64,000 bases of DNA from contig NZ_CP116808.1 in NCBI RefSeq assembly GCF_028464065.1, positions 3,005,501 through 3,069,500 of the forward strand, written 5' to 3'. Each line of letters begins with the position of its first letter. The first letter of the stretch is position 1. Source of the stretch: Saprospira sp. CCB-QB6. Lineage in GTDB: Bacteria; Bacteroidota; Bacteroidia; Chitinophagales; Saprospiraceae. Positions 18,801 to 26,641 of this stretch are shown one piece after another. Made by a program: the position numbers and the translations under genes. The notes under the pieces were generated by a model that saw nothing but the letters and a program-made list of their open reading frames with translations, searched no databases and was not told where the DNA came from.

Positions 18801-18881
18801 TTGTATTCTTTCAACTTTTGGCAAAATACGGAGGGAGAGTTGAGGACTTTGGCTGCGGCTATATTGAATTGGGATAAGTAG
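15867..18881 (+). CDS. Degenerate SF1 helicase / nuclease-like protein
   Basis: A 1004-residue soluble, leucine- and glutamine-rich protein. Its order of segments follows DUF4011/COG1112-type superfamily 1 helicases with a C-terminal Vsr-like nuclease domain. The N-terminal segment FPLLLLEDEDLGQLVQAPIF (about 94-113) matches their beta region. STVGLPRLP (278-286) stands where Walker A (GPPGTGKSQ) should be, followed by IAGLLADGGNALIICP. FELVLLESGEQMP aligns with FDLVIFDEASQ, so the Walker B Asp-Glu is E848-S849. The C-terminus DGW...GYWVLELYSFNFW matches the nuclease fold, but N930 replaces the expected Asp. A long coiled-coil middle (about 330-800) separates the halves. Inferred: a full-length, in-frame pseudo-enzyme, possibly structural or regulatory. 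It is monocistronic. Confidence 0.6.
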   Translation: MSQPTDTSSSKQLLLQALEQLNVLPLDERQLDLWLLNALGAELPVRLLAKLLKQKEFEFGLDLRQHKQLESTEKARLAAMQERFSSLANQQQKLQLGFPLLLLEDEDLGQLVQAPIFIWELQLEEAGDGDPRHWMLSYDSASALQYNELLQNYLISRFKLDWEEILPPKEELKAQTLLDALNQLAEKLGLDAPGLPKLYPCPHPQLAEEERPKNAIYWAGILGQLEQLEQLDSDLPIGLKGCPKPIWHSQLAALPVSGPERSLLQAVFKGQNVQQLQSTVGLPRLPIAAIAGLLADGGNALIICPLNRIEAYQNQFLEQGVLPAPAWVWKNKEEARAQLFELLAKEPKKQSDKDQASYQLQLQKYLLQLHKLDQGQEALGQEGLLGEDWSQMLGRYLGYQQEEGKQFLSRILQKEDYIFSPKEFEELLQAIREQEALFAPIRSLAHPLSQLRDELFLENTELEAEQLLQKELPWKTEEFRQLHLDYSSFLDAYYDELLLHHQQHAMALRRQLDRLQEMMAIYEKVYGDEFGENRAGYSNRLRLMSVFSKRHQQLLAAKQQIAEEYEQLLSLYDSKRYFVFELKEMRQFNSLNALYQHIQEFEKQAQHWSQRLAKQMREKVNALALSSILPLDRKSQLQRLEDRLLEALEGLNALPFFKKRFSVAADSLAAREQFLRDSFAQLLAIEEELPNFLAFYRWRKHWLLLGKRGRQLLKALIASRPKSWETAFKSWYYYNYLSATYSLALPSARTDLQDLLEQERSLQPHLREAARKNVALRNEELRQDWKKNNKLPLSQGSRIWQDESLGALIQTLGWERIHQLSPVIIATPAMLEEFLPERLAHFELVLLESGEQMPAERSRRLLQLGAQQWSVGELPLSSFRGQSAAAYSMQPKALSLPAPSFGQALKSYLGRYIDEERLLANQKVEGVWANLLVESSRAGEKPLVLLLDGWMKQQASGDYLSAVESQNRLAQEGYWVLELYSFNFWQNTEGELRTLAAAILNWDK

Positions 18882-18891
18882 GCCATCAAAA

Positions 18892-18930
18892 AAAAGTCCT
18901 TGCTACTTTATTTAGGTAGCAAGGACTTTT
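18892..18930. terminator. Bidirectional terminator
   Basis: AAAAGTCCTTGCTAC and GTAGCAAGGACTTTT form a perfect 15-bp stem with A-runs and T-runs on either side. It lies between the convergent pseudo-helicase gene and aroB and should stop transcription from both. Confidence 0.92.
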
Positions 18931-18948
18931 GTCTGAAGAGAGAACTGC

Positions 18949-20037
18949 CTAACCCCCTAAAGCAAAAGCCACGGCTTCCCAAATACGGTCTTCTTCTGTA
19001 TAGGGAATGCTTTGATTAAACTGGCCTTGGCCGATAGCGGAAATGAGGGTAAAACTATGGGTTTTACCTTCATTTTTTTTGTCTTGTCGAAGGAGGGGGA
19101 AGAAGCTATTGGGGGGGATTTGAGCGAGGGGGAAGCTTGGGTAGAGGGGACGGATAGCGGTCTCAATTTGGTCCAATTCCTTTTGGGGGAGTTGGAGGTA
19201 TTGGGCCGAGAGGTAAGCTTCGGCCAGGAGGCCGAGGGCCACGGCTTCTCCGTGCAGGAGGGGTTGAGGGCTGTTCCAGCTCAGGCTTTCTAGGGCGTGG
19301 CCGATAGAATGTCCAAAATTCAGTAGTTTTCGGAGGCCCTTTTCTTGAGGGTCTTGGTCCACAATATGGTCCTTAATCTGGATAGAGTGGGCAATAATTT
19401 GTTGCCAGCGGTCCATATCTTGCAGGGGGGGCATTTCTTGAAGTTGGGGCCAGCTTTGGGCATCGGCAATCAGGCTATGTTTAAGGATTTCGGCCCAGCC
19501 GCTGCGGACTTCTGCTGGGGGGAGGGTTTTGATAAAGGGGGGATAAATCAGGACCATTTTAGGGAATTGAAAGAGGCCAATCCCATTTTTGAGTCCTTGA
19601 AAATCGATGCCTAGTTTACCGCCTACAGAGGCGTCTACCTGGGCCAGCAGGCTAGTTGGCATTTGGATAAAATCGAAACCTCTTTTAAAGGTAGCGGCCA
19701 CAAAGCCGCCCATATCGCCAATGACGCCACCGCCCAGATTGATCAGCAGGCTATTTCGCTGAGCGCCTTTTTGGAGGAGTTGGGTCCAGAGGTTTTGGCA
19801 AGTTTGGAGGTTTTTATGGTCCTCACCGGCGGGGATTTGGAGCAAATGGGGCGAGTAAGGGCTTAGGATGGGGGCCAAAATGGGCCAACAATCTCTTTGG
19901 GTATTTTCATCGAGTAGGACGAAAATTTGCCCATAATTTCCGCCTTCTATTTGCTCCTTGAGTGCTTGAAAATCGGCCTGAGCAAAATGGATAGGGTAGG
20001 GGCTGTGCAGCGCAGTGCTTGGATCATTTTGGAACAT
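18949..20037 (-). CDS. aroB: 3-dehydroquinate synthase
   Basis: Second enzyme of the shikimate pathway; NAD- and zinc-dependent cyclisation of DAHP to 3-dehydroquinate. A 362-residue protein of normal length. Diagnostic segments are GGGVIGDMGGFVAATFKRG (NAD and substrate binding), QMPTSLLAQVDASVGGK, RSGWAEILKHSLI with the zinc-ligand glutamate, LNFGHSIGHALE and LLHGEAVALG with the zinc-ligand histidines. It is convergent to the preceding gene and followed by the bidirectional terminator. A CIR element lies just upstream, separating it from mtnD. Confidence 0.95.
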   Translation of the reverse strand: MFQNDPSTALHSPYPIHFAQADFQALKEQIEGGNYGQIFVLLDENTQRDCWPILAPILSPYSPHLLQIPAGEDHKNLQTCQNLWTQLLQKGAQRNSLLINLGGGVIGDMGGFVAATFKRGFDFIQMPTSLLAQVDASVGGKLGIDFQGLKNGIGLFQFPKMVLIYPPFIKTLPPAEVRSGWAEILKHSLIADAQSWPQLQEMPPLQDMDRWQQIIAHSIQIKDHIVDQDPQEKGLRKLLNFGHSIGHALESLSWNSPQPLLHGEAVALGLLAEAYLSAQYLQLPQKELDQIETAIRPLYPSFPLAQIPPNSFFPLLRQDKKNEGKTHSFTLISAIGQGQFNQSIPYTEEDRIWEAVAFALGG

Positions 20038-20073
20038 GGCTATTGGGCATTTAGGACCTATATATAGAAAAGG

Positions 20074-20202
20074 TTTTGGGGCTGCCCCGCCCTTCGGTCG
20101 GGTCGGGCTGTCTCGCAGCTCGCTGTTCGCTCGGCCCTTCGGCGCCTTCAGCGCCTCGGTCTGCCGCCTTTGGCGGCCCTGCTGTCCATCCCTCAGCCTG
20201 CG
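20074..20202 (+). repeat. CIR element, A-type
   Basis: Forward copy starting TTTTGGGGCTGCCCC and ending ATCCCTCAGCC. Hairpins are GGCGC-CTTCA-GCGCC and GCCGCC-TTT-GGCGGC. A further GGCGGC-TTT-GCCGCC hairpin follows immediately. Confidence 0.85.
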
Positions 20203-20285
20203 GCGGCTTTGCCGCCTGCAAACTGTAAAAATCTACAGCAAAGGGGGCTGAAAAGGGGGGCTAAAAGCAAAGAAGTGGGTGGAGC

Positions 20286-20410
20286 GGCCTAGCGATGTGG
20301 AGCAGTGGCCGTTAGGCCAGACCGAGCCGCTGAAAGCGGCGAAGGGCCGAGCGAATAGCGAGCTGCGAAACGTAGCGCCGACGAGCGTAGCGAGGCGGAG
20401 GCCCAAAAAA
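20286..20410 (-). repeat. CIR element, B-type
   Basis: Reverse copy. On the minus strand it starts in a T7 run with GGGCCTCC and ends CATCGCTAGGCC. Hairpins are GCCGC-TTTCA-GCGGC and TGGCC-TAAC-GGCCA. It is directly joined to the partial copy at 20411-20507. Confidence 0.85.
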
Positions 20411-20507
20411 AGCAGCGAGCTGCGCAACGACAACAAGGCCTTTAGGCCGCAGTTCGACGACCAAAGGGAGTAACCGCCGCAAGGCGAAGCCGCAGCGGAG
20501 GCCCCAA
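20411..20507 (-). repeat. Partial CIR element with GGTTACTCC insert module
   Basis: Minus-strand GGGGCCTCC start and first hairpin, then an inserted module (GGTTACTCC..TTTGGTCGTCGAA..GGCCTAAAGGCC..TTGTTGTCG), ending at GCAGCTCGCTGC where the next full element begins. The same module recurs at 56112-56177 and 60766-60815. Confidence 0.75.
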
Positions 20508-20516
20508 ATAAAAAAC

Positions 20517-21044
20517 TTATTCTGCGGCATATTTTTGGGCTAAATTGCTGCCGGTATAGTGGGGCACCCAGCCTTCCATATCGATAAAAATGCGGATGGC
20601 TTTGACCGAGGGATTATCTTTGCCGGCATCGAACCAATGTTTACTATTGGCGGGGACTGAGATGAGGTCGCCGGCTTGGCAAAGCACGTTAAATATGGGG
20701 GCATTGGGGAGGTGGAACCAGAAGAGGCCTTGGCCTTCGACGAAGAAGCGGACCTCATCTTCGGTATGGGTATGTTCATCGAGGAATTTGGCTCGGATAG
20801 CGGGGTAGTTGGGGGTTTCGCTATTGATATTGATTACATCGGCCACCTTATAGCCATTTTGGTTCATATAGGGTTGGAGGACATGTTCGTAGGCGGCGAG
20901 GATTTCTTCTTGGCTAGCTTGGAGGGAAAGTTTTTCTTTAGCTTGCCATTGGTCGAAGAGGATTCCTTTTTGGGCCAGAAAATCTTGAATTTCCTTAGGG
21001 TTATTGGATTGGAAATTCTGGTCGGGAATATTTAGGATAGCCAT
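20517..21044 (-). CDS. mtnD: Acireductone dioxygenase (methionine salvage)
   Basis: A 175-residue cupin enzyme that oxidises acireductone in the methionine salvage pathway. The metal ligands of the family are all present: H91-x-H93-x3-E97 in DEHTHTEDE and H136 in NSKHWFD. Whether it is the Fe(II) on-pathway or Ni(II) off-pathway form cannot be told from sequence. It lies 3 bases downstream of the DUF4286 gene, which follows the Fur-family gene after 10 bases, so these three form an operon read on the minus strand. No other mtn gene is in the window. Confidence 0.93.
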   Translation of the reverse strand: MAILNIPDQNFQSNNPKEIQDFLAQKGILFDQWQAKEKLSLQASQEEILAAYEHVLQPYMNQNGYKVADVININSETPNYPAIRAKFLDEHTHTEDEVRFFVEGQGLFWFHLPNAPIFNVLCQAGDLISVPANSKHWFDAGKDNPSVKAIRIFIDMEGWVPHYTGSNLAQKYAAE

Positions 21045-21047
21045 AGA

Positions 21048-21359
21048 TTAGGAATTTTGTTGAAGTTCGAGAACGGTACGAAAAGAGAGGCATTTAGTGC
21101 CATATTTTTGGGCCATTTGGGCGTGGAAGTCATTGGAGAACTTAGCTTGGAATCGTTGGAGGAGGCGAAGTTCTTGGCAGTGGAGTTGGATAGCGAAGCT
21201 AGCGCCTTCTTCATCTCTGGGGAAGAGGACCTTAGAAAATTGGAAATTGGTAAAGAGGCCAGTATCCATGATAGCGGGGATATGTTCTTGATGCATCCAG
21301 TCCTTCCATTCTTGGAGGATATCGGGATCTACTTTATGGGTGATATTGAGAATAAACAT
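21048..21359 (-). CDS. DUF4286 family protein
   Basis: A 103-residue protein of the DUF4286 family, widespread in Bacteroidota, with a ferredoxin-like (dimeric alpha-beta barrel) look. It starts MFILNITHKVDPDI, then WKDWMHQEHIPAIMDTGLF, and ends with a strand giving VLELQQ. No catalytic residues are known. It sits between the Fur-family gene and mtnD with gaps of 10 and 3 bases, so it is co-transcribed with both. Function unknown. Confidence 0.85.
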   Translation of the reverse strand: MFILNITHKVDPDILQEWKDWMHQEHIPAIMDTGLFTNFQFSKVLFPRDEEGASFAIQLHCQELRLLQRFQAKFSNDFHAQMAQKYGTKCLSFRTVLELQQNS

Positions 21360-21369
21360 AAGCTATTGA

Positions 21370-21789
21370 TTAGTCTTGGCAATTGGGGCAATGCCCGATG
21401 ATTAAAATTTGTTGTTCTTGGGCGCTAAAGCCTTGGGGGAGTTGGATAGGGGGGATGGGGGTATGGTTGAGGCAGAAAGTGCGTTCGCATATATTACAGC
21501 GGAAATGCAGATGGTCGTCACTATGTTTATGTTTTTGGCAACTATTATCCTGGCAGAGGGCATATTGGATGCTGTCTTGTTCGCTAGCGACGCGATGGAG
21601 CAGGCCATTTTGCTCAAAGGTTTTGAGGTTTCGGTAGAGGGTCACGCGGTCGAATTGGCCGTTGAGGGCTTTTTCTATTTGGGCGTGAGAGAGGGCATAG
21701 TCTTTTTGGATAAAGACATTTAGGATAGCCCTTCGGATGGGCGTATTACGGATTTTATGTTTCTTGAGTAGTTGGATAGGGGTTGACAT
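21370..21789 (-). CDS. Fur-family metal-responsive repressor (Zur candidate)
   Basis: A 139-residue Fur-superfamily regulator. A winged-helix DNA-binding half (residues 1-80, including RVTLYRNLKTFEQNGLLHR) is followed by a dimerisation and metal half. The structural zinc cysteines are C98-x2-C101 and C134-x2-C137. A histidine-rich segment KHKHSDDHLHF (87-97) supplies regulatory-site ligands. The subtype (Zur, Fur or PerR) cannot be fixed from sequence alone. It is a plausible reader of the two 7-1-7 palindromes at 4617-4672, which fits Zur. It heads the operon with DUF4286 and mtnD. Confidence 0.88.
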   Translation of the reverse strand: MSTPIQLLKKHKIRNTPIRRAILNVFIQKDYALSHAQIEKALNGQFDRVTLYRNLKTFEQNGLLHRVASEQDSIQYALCQDNSCQKHKHSDDHLHFRCNICERTFCLNHTPIPPIQLPQGFSAQEQQILIIGHCPNCQD

Positions 21790-21949
21790 AATGTAAAGTA
21801 ATTTAGACTTCTTCTAAATAAAAATAGAGGTTAATAAAAGCTAAAAGTGGGGCTAAAGAATGCGATAGTAAATTATATATTTGCGCAAAGTCGGTCACTA
21901 ATATGGAAAAACTGTGATTTCGGCTACAAAACTAAGGAATTTAAATTTT

Positions 21950-21977
21950 TTTGGACGCCTTAGATTTGGTAGTTTTG
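21950..21977 (+). promoter_or_regulatory. Weak promoter candidate of the nqr operon
   Basis: TTTG at 21950-21953 and TAGTTTTG at 21970-21977 are separated by 16 bases, shorter than usual. The 297-bp divergent space 21790-22086 shows nothing else certain; a second TAnnTTTG (TATATTTG) lies at 21876-21883 without a -33 partner. Confidence 0.28.
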
Positions 21978-22086
21978 CGCAGCTTTAGGCGGAGAAAAGC
22001 CATGAACAAAGTTATGAAAGCTATATTTTAATATAAGGGCTTGATACACAATTTTTATTGGATTGAAATAAAATTTTGACAATTAC

Positions 22087-23730
22087 ATGACCTGGGGAAT
22101 TATCATTGCGATAGTGTTGGTGTTATTCATCTTTACGCTATTGACGCTAGGAGAGGGGCTGTTGAAGGTAACGGCCAGCCAAGCTGGGGAAGACACCAGC
22201 GACTACTCCGTTTTGCCCACGAACCTGCAGAGTTTGTTAGGTTTGGGTAAAAAAAAGGGGGAGTATGTACCGGATGATGCGACAGTAAAGCGTTTCAGCC
22301 GTGGTTTTGATGTAAACTTGGCAGGAGGGCCTTCATTGGGCCAGGATGGCATTCGTGAAGTGCGATCGGCTACATATGCATTAAAGCCAAAAGATTTTGT
22401 GGGGATGTCGCCTATTCCTAAGGTGATGCCAGAGATTGGGGCTACTGTTAAGGCAGGGGAGCCCTTGTTTTACGATAAGGTACATCCTGAGATTATTTAT
22501 GCTGCACCAGTGAGCGGAGAGTTCATTGAGTTGCGTCGTGGGGAGAAGCGTTCGATCAATGAGTTGGTTATTTTGGCTGACAAAGAGGGAATGCAATACC
22601 ACAAGCATGAGGATGTTCCTAATTTGGATACGGCTAGTCGTGCCGACTTAGTTGATTTCTTGACGGCGAGTGGGGCATGGCCTTTCTTGCGTCAGCGTCC
22701 GTTTGATGTAGTTGCTGATCCTAGCATGACACCAAAATCTATTTTCATTTCTACATTTGATACGGCTCCTTGGGCTTCTGATGCTAATTTGTCTGTAGCA
22801 GGCAAAGAGGCTGCTTTCCGTAAAGGATTGGAGGCTTTGGCTATGCTTTCTGGTAGCAAGGTACATTTGGGGGTAAATGCTTTAGCTGCGGAGAAGCCGT
22901 CTGATGCTTTCTTGAAAGCTGATGAGGTAGAAGGTGTAGAGGTACATTATTTTCAGGGGCAACACCCTGCGGGTAATGTAGGGGTACACATTCATCATGT
23001 AGACCCAGTACTTCCGAATGGTCAAGTAGTATGGCATACAGATGTACATGGCGTACTTTTGATTGGTCAGTTATTGTTGGAAGGTATTTTTGATACGTCT
23101 AGAGTCATTGCTGTAGGTGGTGCTGAGTTGCCAGGTGAAGAGGGCTATTATGCTCGTGTACATCAGGGGGTAAACATTGCTGCTTTATTGGAAGGCATGG
23201 CAGATGATATGACTACAGAAAAAGCTTATGTACGTAATGCTGAGGGACAGAAAGAGGAGAAAATGGTAGAGGTGCGCAGCATCCGCATTGTATCTGGTGA
23301 TCTTTTGTCTGGTAAGCAGGTGGAGCGAGATAGCTTTTTGGGTTTTTATGATGATCAGTTATCTGTAGTAAAAGAAGGTAATTATTATGAGTTGTTTGGT
23401 TGGTTAGTTCCTCAGACGGGGCACCCCACACGTTCACGGACATTTCCTGGTGGATTTTTCCCGGGCACTCATTATGTACCTGATACAAACACGAATGGAG
23501 AGAAGCGTGCCTTTGTGATGACAGGGGAGTATGAAAGCGTTTTGCCCATGAATATTTATCCTCAGCATGTAATGCGTGCCATTTTGGCCAAAGACTTTGA
23601 AAAAATGGAAGGTCTTGGTTTGTTAGAGCTTGGTGAGGAGGATATTGCTATTTGTGAGTATGTATGTACTTCTAAGCAACCTTTGCAAGCAATTTTGAGA
23701 GAAGGCCTAGATGAGCTTCGTGCTCAGTAG
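22087..23730 (+). CDS. nqrA: Na+-NQR subunit A with N-terminal TM extension
   Basis: Peripheral quinone-binding subunit of the sodium-pumping NADH:quinone oxidoreductase. The canonical NqrA start (KIKKGLDLPIAG-like) corresponds to VKRFSRGFDVNLAGG at residue 67. The first 66 residues are therefore an addition, and residues about 4-21 are a strong hydrophobic helix (WGIIIAIVLVLFIFTLLT). Canonical NqrA lacks a membrane anchor and is near 450 residues; this one is 547. Typical regions such as HPAGNVGVHIHHVDP and PLQAILREGLD-like segments remain. It is the first gene of nqrABCDEF, 52 bases before nqrB. Confidence 0.92.
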   Translation: MTWGIIIAIVLVLFIFTLLTLGEGLLKVTASQAGEDTSDYSVLPTNLQSLLGLGKKKGEYVPDDATVKRFSRGFDVNLAGGPSLGQDGIREVRSATYALKPKDFVGMSPIPKVMPEIGATVKAGEPLFYDKVHPEIIYAAPVSGEFIELRRGEKRSINELVILADKEGMQYHKHEDVPNLDTASRADLVDFLTASGAWPFLRQRPFDVVADPSMTPKSIFISTFDTAPWASDANLSVAGKEAAFRKGLEALAMLSGSKVHLGVNALAAEKPSDAFLKADEVEGVEVHYFQGQHPAGNVGVHIHHVDPVLPNGQVVWHTDVHGVLLIGQLLLEGIFDTSRVIAVGGAELPGEEGYYARVHQGVNIAALLEGMADDMTTEKAYVRNAEGQKEEKMVEVRSIRIVSGDLLSGKQVERDSFLGFYDDQLSVVKEGNYYELFGWLVPQTGHPTRSRTFPGGFFPGTHYVPDTNTNGEKRAFVMTGEYESVLPMNIYPQHVMRAILAKDFEKMEGLGLLELGEEDIAICEYVCTSKQPLQAILREGLDELRAQ

Positions 23731-23782
23731 GGTTTGATTATAAAACGTTGGATTCAGCCACCTAAATAAGAACTAATTTGTT

Positions 23783-25084
23783 ATGGCATTAATAGACTTC
23801 TGGAAACGGATTGAGCCTAGCAAGGAGAATCAGTTTCTTCATGCTACTTATGATGCCTTTTTTACCTTTATGTTCAAGCCAAACTTGACGACCAAGGGAA
23901 AAGGGGTGCACATTCGTGATGCTATGGATTTGAAGCGCACTATGTTTCATGTAGTGATTGCTTTACAACTCTGCCTATTGGTAGGAACTTTTAATATTGG
24001 CCATCAGCACTTTGTTGCTCTTGGTATTCATACAGGTTTTATTGAAGCTTTTCACCTCAAGCTTGTTTTTGGCTTGGTACAATTGCTTCCTATTGTTATT
24101 GTTGCTAATGTAGTAGGGCTTGGAATTGAGTTTTACTTTGCTGCCCGTAGAGGTCATGCTGTAGAAGAGGGCTTCTTGGTTTCGGGTATGCTTATTCCTT
24201 TAATCATGCCCCCAGATATTCCTTTGTGGATGTTGGCTTTGGCCGTAGCTTTTGCTGTGGTTATTGGTAAAGAAGCTTTTGGCGGAACAGGGATGAACGT
24301 ATTGAACGTAGCGCTTTTGGCTCGTGTATTCATCTTCTTTGCATATCCTACAGAAATCTCAGGGGATGGCCCTTGGGTTGCTGCTTGGGCTTTAGCCGAA
24401 GATGGAGCTACTAAAGTAGCTGATTACTACTGGGCACACACTATGTTCAATCCTATTTTTGAGGCTGCTGGATGGAGTACCTTTGTGCAGGGAACACCCT
24501 TTGTAGCGGGCTATTCTGGAGCTACTCCTTTGGCCCTTGGTGCTGCACAAGGTTGGGCGCAGGTAGATGCTGCCACTGGCGAAGTAACTGGAGGTATTCT
24601 TTCTCAGTATTCTGCTTTGCAGATGTGGATGGGCGGAATTCCTGGTTGTATCGGTGAAACTTCTAAGCCTGCAATTATCTTTGGTGCTATCTTCTTGTTG
24701 ATCACTAGAGTAGCTAGCTGGAGAGTGATGCTTTCTTTCGTTATTGGTACAGCACTCACTGGAATGATCTTCAATGCTTGGGATGCTACCGTATTTATGA
24801 ATGTACCTTGGTATCAGCACTTTGGTATGGGCGGTTTGCTATTTGCCATGGCATTTATGGCAACTGACCCCGTTACTGCTGCTCAAACAAACCGTGGTAA
24901 AATTATCTATGGTTTCTTGATCGGTTTCTTCGGTATGGTCATCCGCGTGATGAACCCCGCTTATGCTGAAGGATGGATGCTTGCGATTCTACTCATGAAC
25001 GTTTTTGCGCCATTGGTAGACCACTACGTACTAGAAGGAAATATTAGTAAACGATTGAAACGCGCGAAGGAATATGCAAAGTAA
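23783..25084 (+). CDS. nqrB: Na+-NQR subunit B
   Basis: A 433-residue polytopic membrane subunit that carries covalent FMN and riboflavin and forms the sodium path. The flavinylation motif SGATPL is present, with the FMN-bearing threonine at T248. About ten hydrophobic helices are visible, from around residue 55. It overlaps nqrC by 11 bases, so translation is coupled. Covalent FMN requires ApbE, which is not in the window. Confidence 0.95.
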   Translation: MALIDFWKRIEPSKENQFLHATYDAFFTFMFKPNLTTKGKGVHIRDAMDLKRTMFHVVIALQLCLLVGTFNIGHQHFVALGIHTGFIEAFHLKLVFGLVQLLPIVIVANVVGLGIEFYFAARRGHAVEEGFLVSGMLIPLIMPPDIPLWMLALAVAFAVVIGKEAFGGTGMNVLNVALLARVFIFFAYPTEISGDGPWVAAWALAEDGATKVADYYWAHTMFNPIFEAAGWSTFVQGTPFVAGYSGATPLALGAAQGWAQVDAATGEVTGGILSQYSALQMWMGGIPGCIGETSKPAIIFGAIFLLITRVASWRVMLSFVIGTALTGMIFNAWDATVFMNVPWYQHFGMGGLLFAMAFMATDPVTAAQTNRGKIIYGFLIGFFGMVIRVMNPAYAEGWMLAILLMNVFAPLVDHYVLEGNISKRLKRAKEYAK

Positions 25085-25883
25085 TACTCAAATCTATTTG
25101 TATGTGCTCAAGCTAACTGGAGTTATTGCCATTGTGCTTTCGCTCTTGTTCAATAGTTTGAACCCTATGTTCTTGAAGAACAAAGAAACAGCTAAGAAAA
25201 AAGCAATTCTTAGTTGTATCCCAGGCCAAGATATGTCGGCTGATGTGCAGGCTGTTTTTGACCAAAAAGTGAAAATCTCTATTTTAGATGCTAAAGGAGA
25301 AATTCTCTTTGCTCAAGAGAAATCTGCTGCAGAATCTGAAGCAGAAATTAAAGCTGCTTTAGACAAACTCAATGAGCGTGGCCAAGGTGTAAAATATAGC
25401 AAACTTGCTGATATTGACTTGGCCTCAGAAGAGAAGTTCGCTCCTGAAAATCGCGTTTACCCCATTTATAAGTATGAGGGAGATGCAGGAAAAAGTTATC
25501 ATGTACTTGCTGTTCGTGGAAACGGACTCTGGGATAAAATCTGGGGCTATGTAGCACTAGAATATGCCGACAAATGGCAAGTGGCAGGGGTAAACTTTGA
25601 CCACAAAGGAGAAACTCCTGGTCTTGGTGCCGAAATTAAAGATAATGCTGATTTCAAAGCCCAATTTGAAAATAAGCAGATCTTTGACGAAGCAGGTAAA
25701 TATGTGTCTGTACAAGTGCTAAAGAAAAATATCAAACATCCTGAATATCAAGTAAAGGCCATCTCTGGTGCAACGGTTACTTGTGACGGTGTGTCTGAAA
25801 TGATGCAGCGCGGTATCGGCAATTACTTGCCCTATATCAAAGGCCTTAATGGTGCCGATAGTAAAGCAATCGGACAGCGCTAA
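25074..25883 (+). CDS. nqrC: Na+-NQR subunit C
   Basis: A 269-residue subunit with one N-terminal TM helix (about 8-27) and a periplasmic FMN domain. The flavinylation motif is SGATVT with T234 as attachment site. It overlaps the 3' end of nqrB. Length agrees with the family. Confidence 0.95.
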   Translation: MQSNTQIYLYVLKLTGVIAIVLSLLFNSLNPMFLKNKETAKKKAILSCIPGQDMSADVQAVFDQKVKISILDAKGEILFAQEKSAAESEAEIKAALDKLNERGQGVKYSKLADIDLASEEKFAPENRVYPIYKYEGDAGKSYHVLAVRGNGLWDKIWGYVALEYADKWQVAGVNFDHKGETPGLGAEIKDNADFKAQFENKQIFDEAGKYVSVQVLKKNIKHPEYQVKAISGATVTCDGVSEMMQRGIGNYLPYIKGLNGADSKAIGQR

Positions 25884-25933
25884 AACGCTCCCCTAAATTG
25901 CATTTGATCTAATTCGTTTAAATTTTTAGCATT

Positions 25934-26599
25934 ATGGCTCAGGATACACAAAATGTAGCCGAGGCGGAAAAGAAAGAGCCCGCCTTTGCCTTCGGTAAGC
26001 AGGAACGTCAGCTACTGACTGACCCTCTTAACGATAATAACCCTATTACCGTACAGGTATTAGGTATCTGCTCGGCCCTAGCGGTAACCTCTCAGGTTTA
26101 TCCCTCGCTAATCATGGCTGTAGCCCTTATCTTTGTAACTTCTTTCTCTAACCTAATTATCTCGATGCTCCGCAATAGCATCCCTGGTTCAATCCGTATG
26201 ATTGTCCAACTTCTCGTTATTGCAGGTCTCGTACAGGTAGTAGAGATTGTACTTGGTGCTTTTGCTTATAGCGCCTACGAAAGCTTGGCCGTATTTATCG
26301 GTCTAATTATCACCAACTGTATCGTAATGGGACGCCTCGAGGCCTTCGCTATGGCCAACAAACCTTGGCGCTCTTTCCTCGATGGTCTCGGTAACGGTAT
26401 CGGTTATGGTGTAGTGCTTGTCGCTATGGCTATCGTACGCGAACTTTTTGGAAAAGGAAGTTTTATGGGCTGGAAAATTATGCCCGAAGCTTATATCGCC
26501 AACAACTTGATGGTGCTACCCGCAGCTTCTCTTTTCATTATCGGCATCTTTATTTGGATTCAGCGTAGCTTGAACCCCAAACTTGTCGATGTATCTTAG
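25934..26599 (+). CDS. nqrD: Na+-NQR subunit D
   Basis: A 221-residue integral membrane subunit with six hydrophobic helices, homologous to NqrE and RnfE. Recognisable segments are DPLNDNNPITVQVLGICSAL and the conserved NCIVMGRLEAFAM, carrying the cysteine that helps ligate the intramembrane iron centre. The soluble start (about 35 residues) is a little longer than usual. It is 50 bases after nqrC and 42 before nqrE. Confidence 0.95.
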   Translation: MAQDTQNVAEAEKKEPAFAFGKQERQLLTDPLNDNNPITVQVLGICSALAVTSQVYPSLIMAVALIFVTSFSNLIISMLRNSIPGSIRMIVQLLVIAGLVQVVEIVLGAFAYSAYESLAVFIGLIITNCIVMGRLEAFAMANKPWRSFLDGLGNGIGYGVVLVAMAIVRELFGKGSFMGWKIMPEAYIANNLMVLPAASLFIIGIFIWIQRSLNPKLVDVS

Positions 26600-26641
26600 A
26601 TCTGAACCTCTTTTTCCAAACGCTAATAATATTCAACTATC

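Noticed and set aside
15867-18881. Pseudogene of a helicase
   Set aside because: The frame is open for 1004 codons without a stop and keeps gene-like codon use, so loss of motifs looks selected or tolerated in an expressed protein.
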